From positions 1 through 64,000 of the forward strand of contig JAFSNB010000044.1 in NCBI GenBank assembly GCA_017447625.1: 64,000 bases of DNA, given 5' to 3'. The translations under genes were made by a program, and so were the position numbers. A model generated the notes under the pieces. It was not told where the DNA came from, ran no database searches, and saw nothing but the letters and a program-made list of their open reading frames with translations. The stretch comes from Bacteroidaceae bacterium. GTDB taxonomy: Bacteria; Bacteroidota; Bacteroidia; Bacteroidales; Bacteroidaceae. This document shows positions 52,516-61,059 of this stretch, in pieces; the stretch's first letter is position 1, and each line of letters starts with the position of its first letter.

Positions 52516-52537
52516 GAGACGAAGAGTCTCTTTTTTT
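52516..52537 (+). terminator. Orphan terminator-like hairpin
   Basis: GAGAC/GTCTC stem with a GAAGA loop and seven T on the plus strand. No plus-strand gene precedes it; a small RNA could end here. Confidence 0.55.
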
Positions 52538-52756
52538 GTCAAAAGCCCTGTAATTCGGGACTTTTATCTGCTTTTGCAATCGAAAACTATAGACCGTTGG
52601 AATAACGATATTGCAACTAACCCGAATCAGAATTCATCAACGATTTCCGGCGATGTGGTGTAAGAAGATGGTGCAGATAATTTAGTGAAATATGTGTGGG
52701 AATAAGCTTTTCTGCAAAAAATGCTCCCGAAGTGCGTTAATCCGAGATTTTTTGCA

Positions 52757-52764
52757 TACCTTTG
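52757..52764 (+). promoter_or_regulatory. -7 promoter element of secreted-protein pair
   Basis: TACCTTTG, 142 bases before the ATG, leaving a structured leader. Confidence 0.6.
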
Positions 52765-52905
52765 CCACATCTTAGATGAATTCGCTTGTCTTGATTTGCA
52801 GCACTTAGGTCAAGCGAACCATCAGACAGGACACCTTTCAGGGCAATCTCGTGCGTCTCTGGAACTGAGGAAGAATGTTTAACTAAAGTGCTGTGATAGT
52901 TAGGA

Positions 52906-53295
52906 ATGAAAAAGATTATCTTATGCGGACTGTTGTCCTTACTGACTCCGGTAATGGCGCATGCAGCCCCTGCTGAAAACGGCATTATCGTGTATGCCGA
53001 AGGGCAACAAACATGCTATCTCTTCAAACAAATGCCCACTGTGACTTACAAGTCTGAGGGCAAAGATGTCTTCGCTTTACTCTCCGTAGAAGGCCAGGAA
53101 ACACCCGTCGTGTCGCTGAAGCTGGAAGGTGACAGCAAACTTGTCATTGAGTACGGCGAAGTAGATGAAACGGGTATCACCACCGTCTCGACTAAAAAGC
53201 AGGACGGCAAGAATGGCAAATACATCGTCTGCGGACGCCTTGTCATTGTTAAAGACGGCAAGCTCTACAACAGCGATGGCACTGTAGTAAAATAA
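52906..53295 (+). CDS. Small secreted protein, unknown family
   Basis: This 129-residue protein has a signal peptide (MKKIILCGLLSLLTPVMAHA). The mature part is beta-rich (NGIIVYAEGQQTCYLF, VVSLKLEGDSKLVIEYGEVD). Its end, GKYIVCGRLVIVKDGKLYNSDGTVVK, resembles a C-terminal motif seen in Prevotella secreted proteins, probably a vestigial sorting-like strand. It forms a pair with the Ig-like gene 34 bases downstream, which has a similar N-terminal KIYKGSTLVKTF/VYAEGQ theme. Confidence 0.65.
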   Translation: MKKIILCGLLSLLTPVMAHAAPAENGIIVYAEGQQTCYLFKQMPTVTYKSEGKDVFALLSVEGQETPVVSLKLEGDSKLVIEYGEVDETGITTVSTKKQDGKNGKYIVCGRLVIVKDGKLYNSDGTVVK

Positions 53296-53329
53296 GTAAA
53301 TAAGAAATAGATAAAACATTATAAAAGTC

Positions 53330-54244
53330 ATGAAAAAGATATTTACTCTTTCGTTCGCACTGATGCTCTGTCTTGGTTTGAATGCACAAGTCATTAAAAT
53401 CTACAAGGGCTCCACGCTCGTTAAGACCTTCAACTCCACCGAGGCCGACAGAGTCGTTTTTGAACCTGCTATCCCTGTGCAGTCCATTGTGCTGAGCCAG
53501 ACGACAGCCACCGTGAACCAAGGAACAACCCTCAAACTCACTGCCACCGTGCTGCCCGAGGACGCCACCATTCCCACACTTGCATGGTCTTCCAGCGATC
53601 CTCAGGTAGCAACCGTCAATGACGGCGTGGTCACAGGTATAAAAGCTGGCGAAGCAATCATCACCTGCGAAGCACAGGACGGCAGTGGCACGAATGCTAC
53701 CTGCACCATCACCGTAGAGGACAAAGGCATGAATCTATGTGTCGGTTTTTATGAGACGATTCCGGGCTATTCCGTCAAGGACCTGACAATCACCTACAAC
53801 GGAGGAGAATACTCAGCTGCAGATAATGTCTTTCTTTTTGATCAGTCGAAGGTCTGGAACTTCGGAAAGCTTACCAATTTTGCTTCGGCACAGGGGCATG
53901 AGTCTGGTGATGCTTTCATAGCCCGTTCTGCGACGAATGCGACGCGTACGGATTTCATGGTGATATCGTCGGAAACGAAATTTGGAGACCTCTCTCTTGT
54001 CGCCTCCTACACGCTGACTGCTGAAGACGGAAGTGGCGAAATCATCAAAGTTGAAGGTGCTCATGTCATGGTTCCTGGAAATATGGTGGAATACAAGTCC
54101 GGTTGCAACTGTTATCTCTTGTTCAAAATAATCGATAGAACGACTGATTATTTCGAGGATCCGAAACCGAAGGATATGTTCCCCATGGCTTATGAATTGA
54201 TTTATCAGGAAATTGCCGGTGACGGTGGACAGTCAACAAGGTAA
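53330..54244 (+). CDS. Secreted protein with Big_2 Ig-like domain
   Basis: The 304-residue protein has a signal peptide to LNAQ20. A short strand-rich part (VIKIYKGSTLVKTFNSTEADRVVF) leads to a Big_2 domain (about 50-132: VQSIVLSQTTATVNQGTTLKLTATVLPEDAT; VATVNDGVVTGIKAGEAIITC). The C-terminal 170 residues have no known domain. Big_2 domains mediate adhesion in many surface proteins. It may be attached or secreted. The end is followed by a hairpin at 54262-54303. Confidence 0.75.
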   Translation: MKKIFTLSFALMLCLGLNAQVIKIYKGSTLVKTFNSTEADRVVFEPAIPVQSIVLSQTTATVNQGTTLKLTATVLPEDATIPTLAWSSSDPQVATVNDGVVTGIKAGEAIITCEAQDGSGTNATCTITVEDKGMNLCVGFYETIPGYSVKDLTITYNGGEYSAADNVFLFDQSKVWNFGKLTNFASAQGHESGDAFIARSATNATRTDFMVISSETKFGDLSLVASYTLTAEDGSGEIIKVEGAHVMVPGNMVEYKSGCNCYLLFKIIDRTTDYFEDPKPKDMFPMAYELIYQEIAGDGGQSTR

Positions 54245-54261
54245 ATAGTTCCTCGCACATA

Positions 54262-54303
54262 AGTCCGTTGGCACTTCCATATAGGTGCATACCTCAACGG
54301 ACT
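54262..54303 (+). terminator. Terminator of secreted-protein pair
   Basis: AGTCCGTTG/CAACGGACT stem with a long loop, followed by ATTTTG. Confidence 0.75.
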
Positions 54304-54333
54304 ATTTTGTTGAATATTATAAATGTATGGCGC

Positions 54334-54369
54334 AAAAAAACGTGGGCAGCACCGAATGATGCTGCCCAC
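54334..54369 (-). terminator. Terminator of second HU-like gene
   Basis: GTGGGCAGC/GCTGCCCAC stem; on the minus strand it is followed by seven T. Confidence 0.9.
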
Positions 54370-54397
54370 TGGCTAAATGGTTGGAAGTCTCGGAGGA

Positions 54398-54898
54398 TTA
54401 ATCGCCATCCTCGTCGTCATCAGGCTCTGGTTTCGGTTTGCGGCCCACAACACTGTAGATGGATTCGCGACGGCCTTCCAGAGCGCTGTCGCGATCAGAT
54501 TTCTGAGCAACCATCGTATAAGAGACGGCCTTCAGATTCTCTGTCAATTGGGTGCCTGCCTGGAAACGAGCGCTAACCCCTTTGATGCCGGACTCGATGT
54601 CCTCAAGGTACTTGGTGGGAGTGCAACGAATGGTGGGGTAGAGCTTGCCCAACGTGCCGAGTTCTACACGGTGTCCTTCGCAAAGGTGACGCATGGAGAT
54701 ATCGACGAGAGCGTCAATGACGGCCTTCACGTCGGGGCGGGTTACTGTCGTGGCGGTAGAGATCTCCACGGACAACATGTCGATGGTGTACGCTTCCTTT
54801 TCGACGATGTGAGCTGCCACCTTCTTTTCGCCGGTGCGAATGTTGGTGGTGATGTGCGGTGCGTACTGCACAGGGTGTTTAGTGGAATAGTTTTTCAT
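54398..54898 (-). CDS. HU-like DNA-binding protein with acidic tail
   Basis: This 166-residue protein has the HU-related fold of the Bacteroidales family: VKAVIDALVDISMRHLCEGHRVELGTLGKLYPTIR. It follows a lead-in with HIVEKEAYTIDMLSVEIS. The tail is charged and ends PEPDDDEDGD. It lacks the winged-helix tail of the copy at 47.9 kb. Probably a nucleoid-type DNA binder. A GACCTTTG element near 55020 is a weak promoter candidate. Confidence 0.82.
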   Translation of the reverse strand: MKNYSTKHPVQYAPHITTNIRTGEKKVAAHIVEKEAYTIDMLSVEISTATTVTRPDVKAVIDALVDISMRHLCEGHRVELGTLGKLYPTIRCTPTKYLEDIESGIKGVSARFQAGTQLTENLKAVSYTMVAQKSDRDSALEGRRESIYSVVGRKPKPEPDDDEDGD

Positions 54899-55064
54899 AA
54901 TAGAAAAGGGTTGTGGTCTCTCCTCCTTCTCCTCTCCCGCGGCAGATTGGAGGCGGGAGGATTGGCCGGGTAAGTGGTTTTGTTAATGATCTCGGTGAAA
55001 AAGCTCGAACTTTTCGACAGCAAAGGTCATAATAAAACCGATACGCTGCAAAGAATAAAAAGAA

Positions 55065-55106
55065 GTTCCACCCTGTTTTCTACCAAATAGGCAGTAAGGG
55101 TGGAAC
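55065..55106 (-). terminator. Terminator of AAA-ATPase/nuclease gene
   Basis: GTTCCACCCT/AGGGTGGAAC stem with a 22-base loop; the minus-strand continuation is T-rich (TTCTTTTTATTC). Confidence 0.7.
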
Positions 55107-55117
55107 GTTTGACCTAT

Positions 55118-55138
55118 AAAAAGGGTGGGCTTTTAGTC
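55118..55138. repeat. 21-bp direct repeat, left copy
   Basis: AAAAAGGGTGGGCTTTTAGT plus C. It lies 3 bases from the stop of the AAA gene. The right copy is at 56779-56799. Confidence 0.85.
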
Positions 55139-55141
55139 TCG

Positions 55142-56749
55142 CTACAACGCAACGGACTGCCAGTTGCTGATATTGCGCTCCTCACTGGAGAAACTGATGC
55201 CAATCTTTGTGATTGGACGTCCGTCAAGACGGTACTTTTCAGCGTAGCCCTTGCGATCAATCTGTTCCAGGGCTTCCTGCGGAGTGCCGTCATATTTCAG
55301 TTCCATAACGTAAATACCCTTTGGCATGAGCAGCACTATGTCTGCACGCCCTTTGGCAGACGGGTCTTCGGCGCGAACATCAGCTCCGAAAGCCACGAGT
55401 AGGGTGTATAGTAGTGAATGGTAATAGTGTTCGTTCTTGTTGTACTGCTGCAAATGATAAGGCACGCCTGCAAAGAACGTCTTAATTGCTTCGATGAAGG
55501 TGGGAAGGTCGTTGTGGCGACTGAACTGTTTGTAAGCTCCAAAGAGGTTGCTTTTGTTTTCATCAGAGCCTCCCACAGCTGCAACATGGCGGTAAAGGCA
55601 CTCAGCGAAGCCGCGACGAACCTCCTGATTGGGTATGCCGAGAGTATAGTCGTCAAATTCCTTGTCGTAGTCCTTTATGGTTAAATAACCACTTTGGTAA
55701 AGCACGGGAAGAGGGTCATCGAAACTCTCCAACGGCAGATCAAAAGCCGAAGCAGAACATTCTCGTCCTTCCAATGTGGCAAGGTCAAGTGCCGGCATTT
55801 GGGACAGCATCTCAAAGAGGGCGCTGCTTGTGCCTCGGTCGAACCAATAGGATGTTATGTCCTTTGACTGCAAGGCATTGACCAGACTGAAAGGGTTATA
55901 TATATCAGACATTATTTTGCTGAAGTGGTAGCCGTCGTACATACGTTTCAGCTCTGCAAGCTGTTCGTCGTAGCTCAGTCCTGTGGCTTCACCAAGCATT
56001 TCTATATCTTGTCGTAACGCCGTTGTCAGTTCGTCCTCGCTGATGCCGCAAAGGCTTTCGTATGCTCGCTGCATGGAAATGTTGTTCAGGTTGTTGAGCT
56101 TGGAGAAAATGCCCATCTGCGAGAACTTGGATATGCCTGTGATGAAGACGAACTGAACATGGTCGTCCTCAGCTTTCAGCGGGCCAAAGACGTTCTGAAA
56201 CCGCTGGCGCGCCAATTTGACTTTCTCTTTGTCGCCCAAAGAATGAAGAATGAAGTTGTCGTATTCATCGACGAGTACAACAACGCGCTTACCGGTTTGC
56301 TCGTGCAGGCGGCGTAGAAGATTCACCATGCGGATGTTGGTACCTTTCACCTCGGGCGTAATACCGTATTTACGCTCGTAGCTCTCCAGCGTCGTATCAA
56401 TCAACTCGTCAAGCTGCTCTATGGTTACGAGGTCGCCCGCGCTGAAGTCGAACCGCAGCACCGGGTACTTCTCCCACTTCCAGTCGGTCGTGGCGATGAA
56501 CAGTTGTGGCTGCTCAATGCCCTGCTCGGTGGTAAAGGCCTCGAACAGTTCGCGGCGGCCCTCGAAAACGGCTGCCAACGTAGAGACGAGCAATGACTTG
56601 CCGAAACGGCGCGGACGGCTAAGAAAATAAGGCTTACCCTCGGTTATCATCTTATAGATAAGCGGGGTCTTGTCGATGTAGATGTATCCGTCCTCACGGA
56701 TACTTTCGAAGCTCTGTATGCCTACCGGGTATTTACGTTTTTTTGCCAT
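55142..56749 (-). CDS. AAA-ATPase-like protein with PD-(D/E)XK nuclease domain
   Basis: The 535-residue protein has an N-terminal AAA-ATPase_like domain (KYPVGIQSFESIREDGYIYIDKT; P-loop variant RPRRFGKSLLVSTL at 45-58; Walker B VVVLVDEYDN) and a C-terminal PDDEXK_9-type nuclease (GRADIVLLMPKGIYVMELKYDG). This family is multicopy in Bacteroidales with an unknown role, often suspected in defence or mobile elements. The start at 56749 gives MAKKRKYPVG; the upstream MILILIRLRD is a weak extension. It is flanked by 21-bp direct repeats, which supports insertion as a unit. Confidence 0.88.
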   Translation of the reverse strand: MAKKRKYPVGIQSFESIREDGYIYIDKTPLIYKMITEGKPYFLSRPRRFGKSLLVSTLAAVFEGRRELFEAFTTEQGIEQPQLFIATTDWKWEKYPVLRFDFSAGDLVTIEQLDELIDTTLESYERKYGITPEVKGTNIRMVNLLRRLHEQTGKRVVVLVDEYDNFILHSLGDKEKVKLARQRFQNVFGPLKAEDDHVQFVFITGISKFSQMGIFSKLNNLNNISMQRAYESLCGISEDELTTALRQDIEMLGEATGLSYDEQLAELKRMYDGYHFSKIMSDIYNPFSLVNALQSKDITSYWFDRGTSSALFEMLSQMPALDLATLEGRECSASAFDLPLESFDDPLPVLYQSGYLTIKDYDKEFDDYTLGIPNQEVRRGFAECLYRHVAAVGGSDENKSNLFGAYKQFSRHNDLPTFIEAIKTFFAGVPYHLQQYNKNEHYYHSLLYTLLVAFGADVRAEDPSAKGRADIVLLMPKGIYVMELKYDGTPQEALEQIDRKGYAEKYRLDGRPITKIGISFSSEERNISNWQSVAL

Positions 56750-56778
56750 ATCTCTCAGCCTTATTAGAATTAGAATCA

Positions 56779-56799
56779 AAAAAGGGTGGGCTTTTAGTC
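56779..56799. repeat. 21-bp direct repeat, right copy
   Basis: Identical to 55118-55138. It overlaps the last codon and stop of the DUF4827 gene. Confidence 0.85.
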
Positions 56800-57489
56800 G
56801 CGTGTACGCTGGAAGGTGATTTCGTAGAAGCAGGGATAGACACCTGAGGAGGCTTTCTGTGTGCCTTCGGAGTGGGGGACGATGAGGCGCACCTTGGCGA
56901 TGCGGTCGTCTGCCTCAAGCTGGCGGCCGATGCGGATGTAGGGGAAGGGTACGAGCCAGCCGTTGGGAACGCTGGTGTTACCGTAGGTCTGGTACATGGC
57001 GCCGCCGCCGTTTGCTGTGCTGAAAGCGGCAGAGTAGAGGCCGTAGCGGTTGCTGACCTCCATGATGTCGGGGTTGGTGTGCCAGTAGAAGACATCGTTG
57101 CGCGACTGAATGGAGTCGGACAGGATGTTGTATTCGAGATAACGGGCAATGACGCGGGCGGTCTGGCCTACTTCGAGACGATCGCCGACGCCCTCGCGCA
57201 CTATCTGCATGTAGATGCCACTCTTGGCAAAGAGCACGTACTCGTTGCGCGAGAGGTCCGTGACGCTGTCCTGCGCCTCGAAGGTCTCCTCGCTGATGGC
57301 ATTGATCTTACCGACATGGAGCACGGTGTCCATTCCGTCGTTGGAGATGATGTAGGTGTCGCTGCCGAGGAAGTTGTTGATGGCTTTAACCTCGCGCTCT
57401 TTCTGTTCGGCGTAGGTCTCATCTTTCTTGCAGGCGGTTAGTGCTATGCCGCACGCAATGATGGCTAAAAAAATTGTTCTTGCTTTCAT
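56794..57489 (-). CDS. DUF4827-like lipoprotein
   Basis: The 231-residue lipoprotein (ALTAC, Cys20, then KKDETYAEQKEREVKAINNFL) has an FKBP-like look: GVGDRLEVGQTARVIARYLEYNIL, YGLYSAAF, VPNGWLVPFPYIRIGR. DUF4827 proteins are linked to peptidyl-prolyl isomerase-like folds by shape only. Promoter TACCTTTG at 57499-57506 leaves a very short leader and sets the start at 57489. It follows the DHH gene on the same strand. Its 3' end holds the direct repeat. Confidence 0.8.
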   Translation of the reverse strand: MKARTIFLAIIACGIALTACKKDETYAEQKEREVKAINNFLGSDTYIISNDGMDTVLHVGKINAISEETFEAQDSVTDLSRNEYVLFAKSGIYMQIVREGVGDRLEVGQTARVIARYLEYNILSDSIQSRNDVFYWHTNPDIMEVSNRYGLYSAAFSTANGGGAMYQTYGNTSVPNGWLVPFPYIRIGRQLEADDRIAKVRLIVPHSEGTQKASSGVYPCFYEITFQRTRD

Positions 57490-57498
57490 AATCGGGTG

Positions 57499-57506
57499 CA
57501 AAGGTA
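57499..57506 (-). promoter_or_regulatory. -7 promoter element of DUF4827 gene
   Basis: The minus strand reads TACCTTTG and ends 10 bases before the ATG. Confidence 0.65.
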
Positions 57507-57555
57507 AGGCAAAAGGCTCGTTTGGCCAAATAAATGGCCGTTTTTTGACGATTCT

Positions 57556-58602
57556 TTACTCCTTGAGCAGCGGCAGGTACTTCTGAACGGCCCGTTTCGT
57601 GAGTTCGAGGGCATCGTCCATTGAGCCCCAGAACTCGCCGCCGGCCGCGTTTTTGTGGCCTCCGCCGTTGAAGAATTCGGCTGCCATCTCGTTGCAGGGG
57701 AAGTCATCGACACTGCGCAGTGAGAAGCGGATGCAGGGGTTCTCGGTGTCCTCGCGCAGGAAGATGCTTAGTTTGGTGCCGAGTATCTGCAGCGGCATAT
57801 TCACGAGCCCCTCGGTGTCGCCGTTGAGGATGCCGAAACGACGGCGTTCGGCATTGGTGAGGGTCATTATGGTGGTGTGGGCTTTCTTCCAGACATTGAG
57901 CTTCACGTAGAGCATATAACCCATGAATTTCATGCGGTTCTGGCTGTAGGTGAAGAAGATGTTGCGGTAGATCTTGTCTTTGTCTATGCCGTAGGATAGC
58001 AGGATGCTTATGAGCTGGTAGATCTCGGGGCGGTTGCTGGCGTAGGTGAACGCGCCGGTGTCTGTCATCATGCCGGTGTAGAGGCTCACAGCTTCGTTGT
58101 GGGTGAGGGACCCACGGGGTGGGTCTATCTCTAACAGAAGTCTCAGCAGTACCTCGCAGGTGGATGAGAGTTCGGGGTGGGAGATGACGAGGTCGGCGAT
58201 GTCCGGCTCCGGGTCGAGATGGTGGTCTATCATGATGCAGCGGACGGCTCCAGGCTGGCCTCCGCCTACGGGGAGGAGGGGGCGGATGACGTCGCCGAGT
58301 GTCCACATACGTCGCAGCTCGCCGTGGTCGCACATGATGACGAGGTCGGCCTGCTCTACGATGGGGCGCACCTCTGCCTCGTGCTTGTCGTAGATGAGTA
58401 TGTCTTCGGCACCTGGCACCCACTTCAGGAAATCGGGGAAGATATTAGGCGCGATGACGTGGACGCTGGCCGGATAGCGGCGGCGTATCCACGACGCGAG
58501 GGCCGTGGTGGACCCTATGGCATCTCCGTCGGGCCCACGGTGGCAGGTGATGATGATGTGCTGAGCGGAGGAGAGGAGGGAGAGGAAAGAGGGGGCGGAC
58601 AT
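57556..58602 (-). CDS. DHH-DHHA1 phosphoesterase (NrnA-like)
   Basis: The 348-residue enzyme has the DHH-family motifs CHRGPDGDAIGS (metal-binding Asp pair), MCDHGE, IDHHLDP and, in the DHHA1 part, FNGGGHKNAAGG. These suit NrnA-type oligoribonuclease/pAp phosphatase. It should hydrolyse short RNA oligonucleotides or pAp in the cytoplasm. The DHH-DUF4827 order is a familiar Bacteroidales arrangement. The 5' flank is a TTTACGATT/AACGATT repeat. Confidence 0.92.
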   Translation of the reverse strand: MSAPSFLSLLSSAQHIIITCHRGPDGDAIGSTTALASWIRRRYPASVHVIAPNIFPDFLKWVPGAEDILIYDKHEAEVRPIVEQADLVIMCDHGELRRMWTLGDVIRPLLPVGGGQPGAVRCIMIDHHLDPEPDIADLVISHPELSSTCEVLLRLLLEIDPPRGSLTHNEAVSLYTGMMTDTGAFTYASNRPEIYQLISILLSYGIDKDKIYRNIFFTYSQNRMKFMGYMLYVKLNVWKKAHTTIMTLTNAERRRFGILNGDTEGLVNMPLQILGTKLSIFLREDTENPCIRFSLRSVDDFPCNEMAAEFFNGGGHKNAAGGEFWGSMDDALELTKRAVQKYLPLLKE

Positions 58603-58607
58603 AAAAT

Positions 58608-58652
58608 AATTTACGATTAAACGATTAAACGATTATTCGACTATTCGATTTA
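58608..58652. repeat. ACGATT short-word repeat, copy 1
   Basis: TTTACGATTAAACGATTAAA and related words fill the gap before the S9 peptidase stop. Related words recur at 60938-61020. Confidence 0.7.
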
Positions 58653-58659
58653 GCGCTCC

Positions 58660-60930
58660 CTACTTCACCTCACTCCACTCCGGCGGGGTGACGCCGAGGA
58701 GGTTCTTGACGAAGAAGTCGTAACGCTTGTGCTCGCCGTAGCGCTCGCCCATGGTGTGGTGGACGCCGGGAAGGACGACCAACTCGAAGTCTTTGTTGGC
58801 TTTGATGAGAGCGTTAACCACCTGCATAGTGGAAGCGGGATCGACATTGTCGTCAAGCTCGCCGACTACGAGCATCAGCTTGCCCTGCAGCTTATGGGCG
58901 TTCTCCACGTTGGAGCACTCCACGTAGGAGGAGTCTATGGGATAGCCCATCCACTGCTCGTTCCACCAGATCTTGTCCATGCGGTTGTCGTGGCAGCCGC
59001 AACTGCTGTAGGCGGCTTTGTAGAAGTCGCCGTGGAGGAGGACGGCGGTGGTGCTCTCCTGACCGCCAGCAGAGGCGCCGAAGATGCCCATGCGCCCGAT
59101 ATCCATGTAGGGATAGCGCGCGGCGGCTGCTTTCAGCCAGGCTATGCGGTCGGGGAAGCCAGCGTCCTTGAGGTTCTTATAGCATACCTCTTCGAACGCT
59201 TTGCCGCGGTGAGAGGTACTCATGCCGTCCAGCTGCACCACGATGAAGCCCAGCTCTGCCAGCGGCGTCATATTCCAGTTGAAGGAGCTGAAAGTCTTGG
59301 GTGCATAGGCGTCGCCCGGGCCGGAATAGATGTATTCTATCACGGGATAACGTTTCGCGGGGTCGAAGTTAGACGGACGGTAGATGACGCCGTAAATGGG
59401 TGTCTTGCCGTCGCGACCGGGGGCCACGAAAGGCTCGGGGGCTGTCCAGCCGGCAGCCTGCAGCTCGCTGATGTCGGAGGTGCCGAGGGTGCGGAGAGGC
59501 TTAGAAGCTGTGGCGGAACGGAGCACGGTGGTCGGAGCCTGGGTGGGGGTGGAGTAGGTGTCTATGAGATAGGTGAAGTCCTTGTTGTACTGGGCTGAGT
59601 GGTTGGCGCGCTCGGGGGTGAGGTCGGTGAGGCCGGTGCCGTCGAGACGTATGCTGTAGTAGTGGATGTTGTACGGGTCTTCGTCTTTGTTCATGCCGCA
59701 GGCGGAGAAGAGGATAATGCCTTTCTCCTCATCTACATGTTGCACGCGGCGCACTACCCACTGGCCTTTGGTCACCTGAACGGCTCCCAGCGGGTCGCCC
59801 TGCCAGGTGGAGATATACGTCGGCTTCTGGCCCTTGGATTTCTTGGCCTTCGCTTTCTTATCTTTGGCATCGTCAGTGTAAGAGCAGTCGTAGAGGTAGA
59901 GGTGGGCGTAGCCGTCGCGTTCGGACATCCAGAGGATGCGTCCGTCCTCGAAGTCGTGGCGGAAGTGGTATGCCGAGTAGTTCACATAGGTGGAGAAACG
60001 CTCCTCGATGAGGGTGGTCAGTGAGGCGGTGGCAGAGGTGCCTGCGGGAACAGCCATCTCATAGACGCGGTAGAGCTTGTGACCCCGCTGGTTGTACTCG
60101 AAACGGACGGCGCGGCTGTCCTTGCGCCACTCGGGGGCGGAGAGGTCGTACTGGTTGGCGATGAGGTCGGGTGCAGGCGTTACGGCCTTGCAGGTGGCTA
60201 CCTCAACGATTACGGGTGTCTTCTGCATGAGCTCGTCGCCGGGCTTGGCATACTCCTGCTTGTGCAGGATGGGCTGGAGCTGGTCTGCGGGCGAGGACTC
60301 CACATAATAGACATAGCGCTTATCGATGGGGCGGATGCGGCAGGCAGCTACGTAGCGGCCGTCGGGACTCCAGCGGATATAGGATGAATAGTAGTGGCTG
60401 AGGGTGCCGTCGGAGGTGAGGGGACGGGCCTCGGAGCCGTCGGGCTTGGCCACATAGATGTTATCGTTGCGGACGAAAGCCACGAGCGAGCTGTCGGGGC
60501 TGAGAATCGGGTCGGCGCCGCGCTCGTCGTCGGTCTCCATCCAGTGGCGCTGGTGCTGGCGTTTGTTGGTGAAGCGGCGTGGCTCACGCTCCCAGGGACC
60601 ACGGCGACGGCGCTCCTCGCGAACGGTGTCTGAGGGGTCGTCAATGGACACGGTGCCGTCGGCTCGGACGCTTCCGTGGTGTGCCTGCCCGTCGATGCGG
60701 TAGGTGAACTGCTCGCTGCCGTGCCAACGCACTTCCTCGGCATTGCCCTTCACCTTATCGAAGGAATAGGCCTTCTGCAGGGAGTAGGCTCGGCGATAGT
60801 CGTCCAGAGTGCCTTGGGCAAAGGACAGGGTGGGGAGGAAAGAGAAGAGAAGGAAAAGACCCACCCCCGGCCCCTCCCGTGAAGGGAGGGGGGAGGCTGC
60901 GCGTAGATTGGATAATATAGATTTAAACAT
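58660..60930 (-). CDS. Dipeptidyl peptidase IV-like S9 serine peptidase
   Basis: The 756-residue exported enzyme has a DPP4 beta-propeller (DPILSPDSSLVAFVRNDNIYV; YYSSYIRWSPDGRYVAACRI) and a C-terminal alpha/beta-hydrolase: nucleophile GIFGASAGGQES, acid VGELDDNVDP and His GVHHTMGE. It removes Xaa-Pro dipeptides, probably in the periplasm. The signal peptide is unusual: residues 11-24 (AASPLPSREGPGVG) are encoded by G-rich repeat copy 5, in frame between the start and the hydrophobic core. No upstream promoter is visible. Confidence 0.92.
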   Translation of the reverse strand: MFKSILSNLRAASPLPSREGPGVGLFLLFSFLPTLSFAQGTLDDYRRAYSLQKAYSFDKVKGNAEEVRWHGSEQFTYRIDGQAHHGSVRADGTVSIDDPSDTVREERRRRGPWEREPRRFTNKRQHQRHWMETDDERGADPILSPDSSLVAFVRNDNIYVAKPDGSEARPLTSDGTLSHYYSSYIRWSPDGRYVAACRIRPIDKRYVYYVESSPADQLQPILHKQEYAKPGDELMQKTPVIVEVATCKAVTPAPDLIANQYDLSAPEWRKDSRAVRFEYNQRGHKLYRVYEMAVPAGTSATASLTTLIEERFSTYVNYSAYHFRHDFEDGRILWMSERDGYAHLYLYDCSYTDDAKDKKAKAKKSKGQKPTYISTWQGDPLGAVQVTKGQWVVRRVQHVDEEKGIILFSACGMNKDEDPYNIHYYSIRLDGTGLTDLTPERANHSAQYNKDFTYLIDTYSTPTQAPTTVLRSATASKPLRTLGTSDISELQAAGWTAPEPFVAPGRDGKTPIYGVIYRPSNFDPAKRYPVIEYIYSGPGDAYAPKTFSSFNWNMTPLAELGFIVVQLDGMSTSHRGKAFEEVCYKNLKDAGFPDRIAWLKAAAARYPYMDIGRMGIFGASAGGQESTTAVLLHGDFYKAAYSSCGCHDNRMDKIWWNEQWMGYPIDSSYVECSNVENAHKLQGKLMLVVGELDDNVDPASTMQVVNALIKANKDFELVVLPGVHHTMGERYGEHKRYDFFVKNLLGVTPPEWSEVK
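60858..60897. repeat. G-rich hairpin repeat, copy 5, in a signal peptide
   Basis: Variant ACCCACCCCCGGCCCCTCCC with GGGAGGGGGG. It is translated within the S9 peptidase signal peptide. Confidence 0.85.
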
Positions 60931-60937
60931 GAAAGTA

Positions 60938-61020
60938 ATTTACGATTTTACGATTTACTATTTACGATTTATTTACGATTGAGCTAATTTACGATTTATT
61001 TACAATTGAGTTATTTTACT
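60938..61020. repeat. TTTACGATT short-word repeat, copy 2
   Basis: Eight or so words TTTACGATT, TTTACTATT, TTTACAATT with GAGCTAA/GAGTTA interruptions between the S9 peptidase gene and the next. Confidence 0.75.
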
Positions 61021-61059
61021 ATTTACTCTGCATCCCCCTCCGGGGGATTATAGGGGGCC

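Larger units (their letters stand above)
52440..52905. other. Gap with orphan terminator and promoters
   Basis: The gap contains a minus promoter (52468-52475), a plus-strand hairpin with T-run (52516-52537) without an upstream gene, a plus promoter (52757-52764) and the 140-base leader of the next gene, with CGCTTG/CAAGCG arms at 52783-52816. No gene seen. Confidence 0.55.

Noticed and set aside
52737..52985. 82-codon minus-strand open frame
   Set aside because: It is antisense to the signal peptide of the secreted protein at 52906 and to its leader; no protein features.
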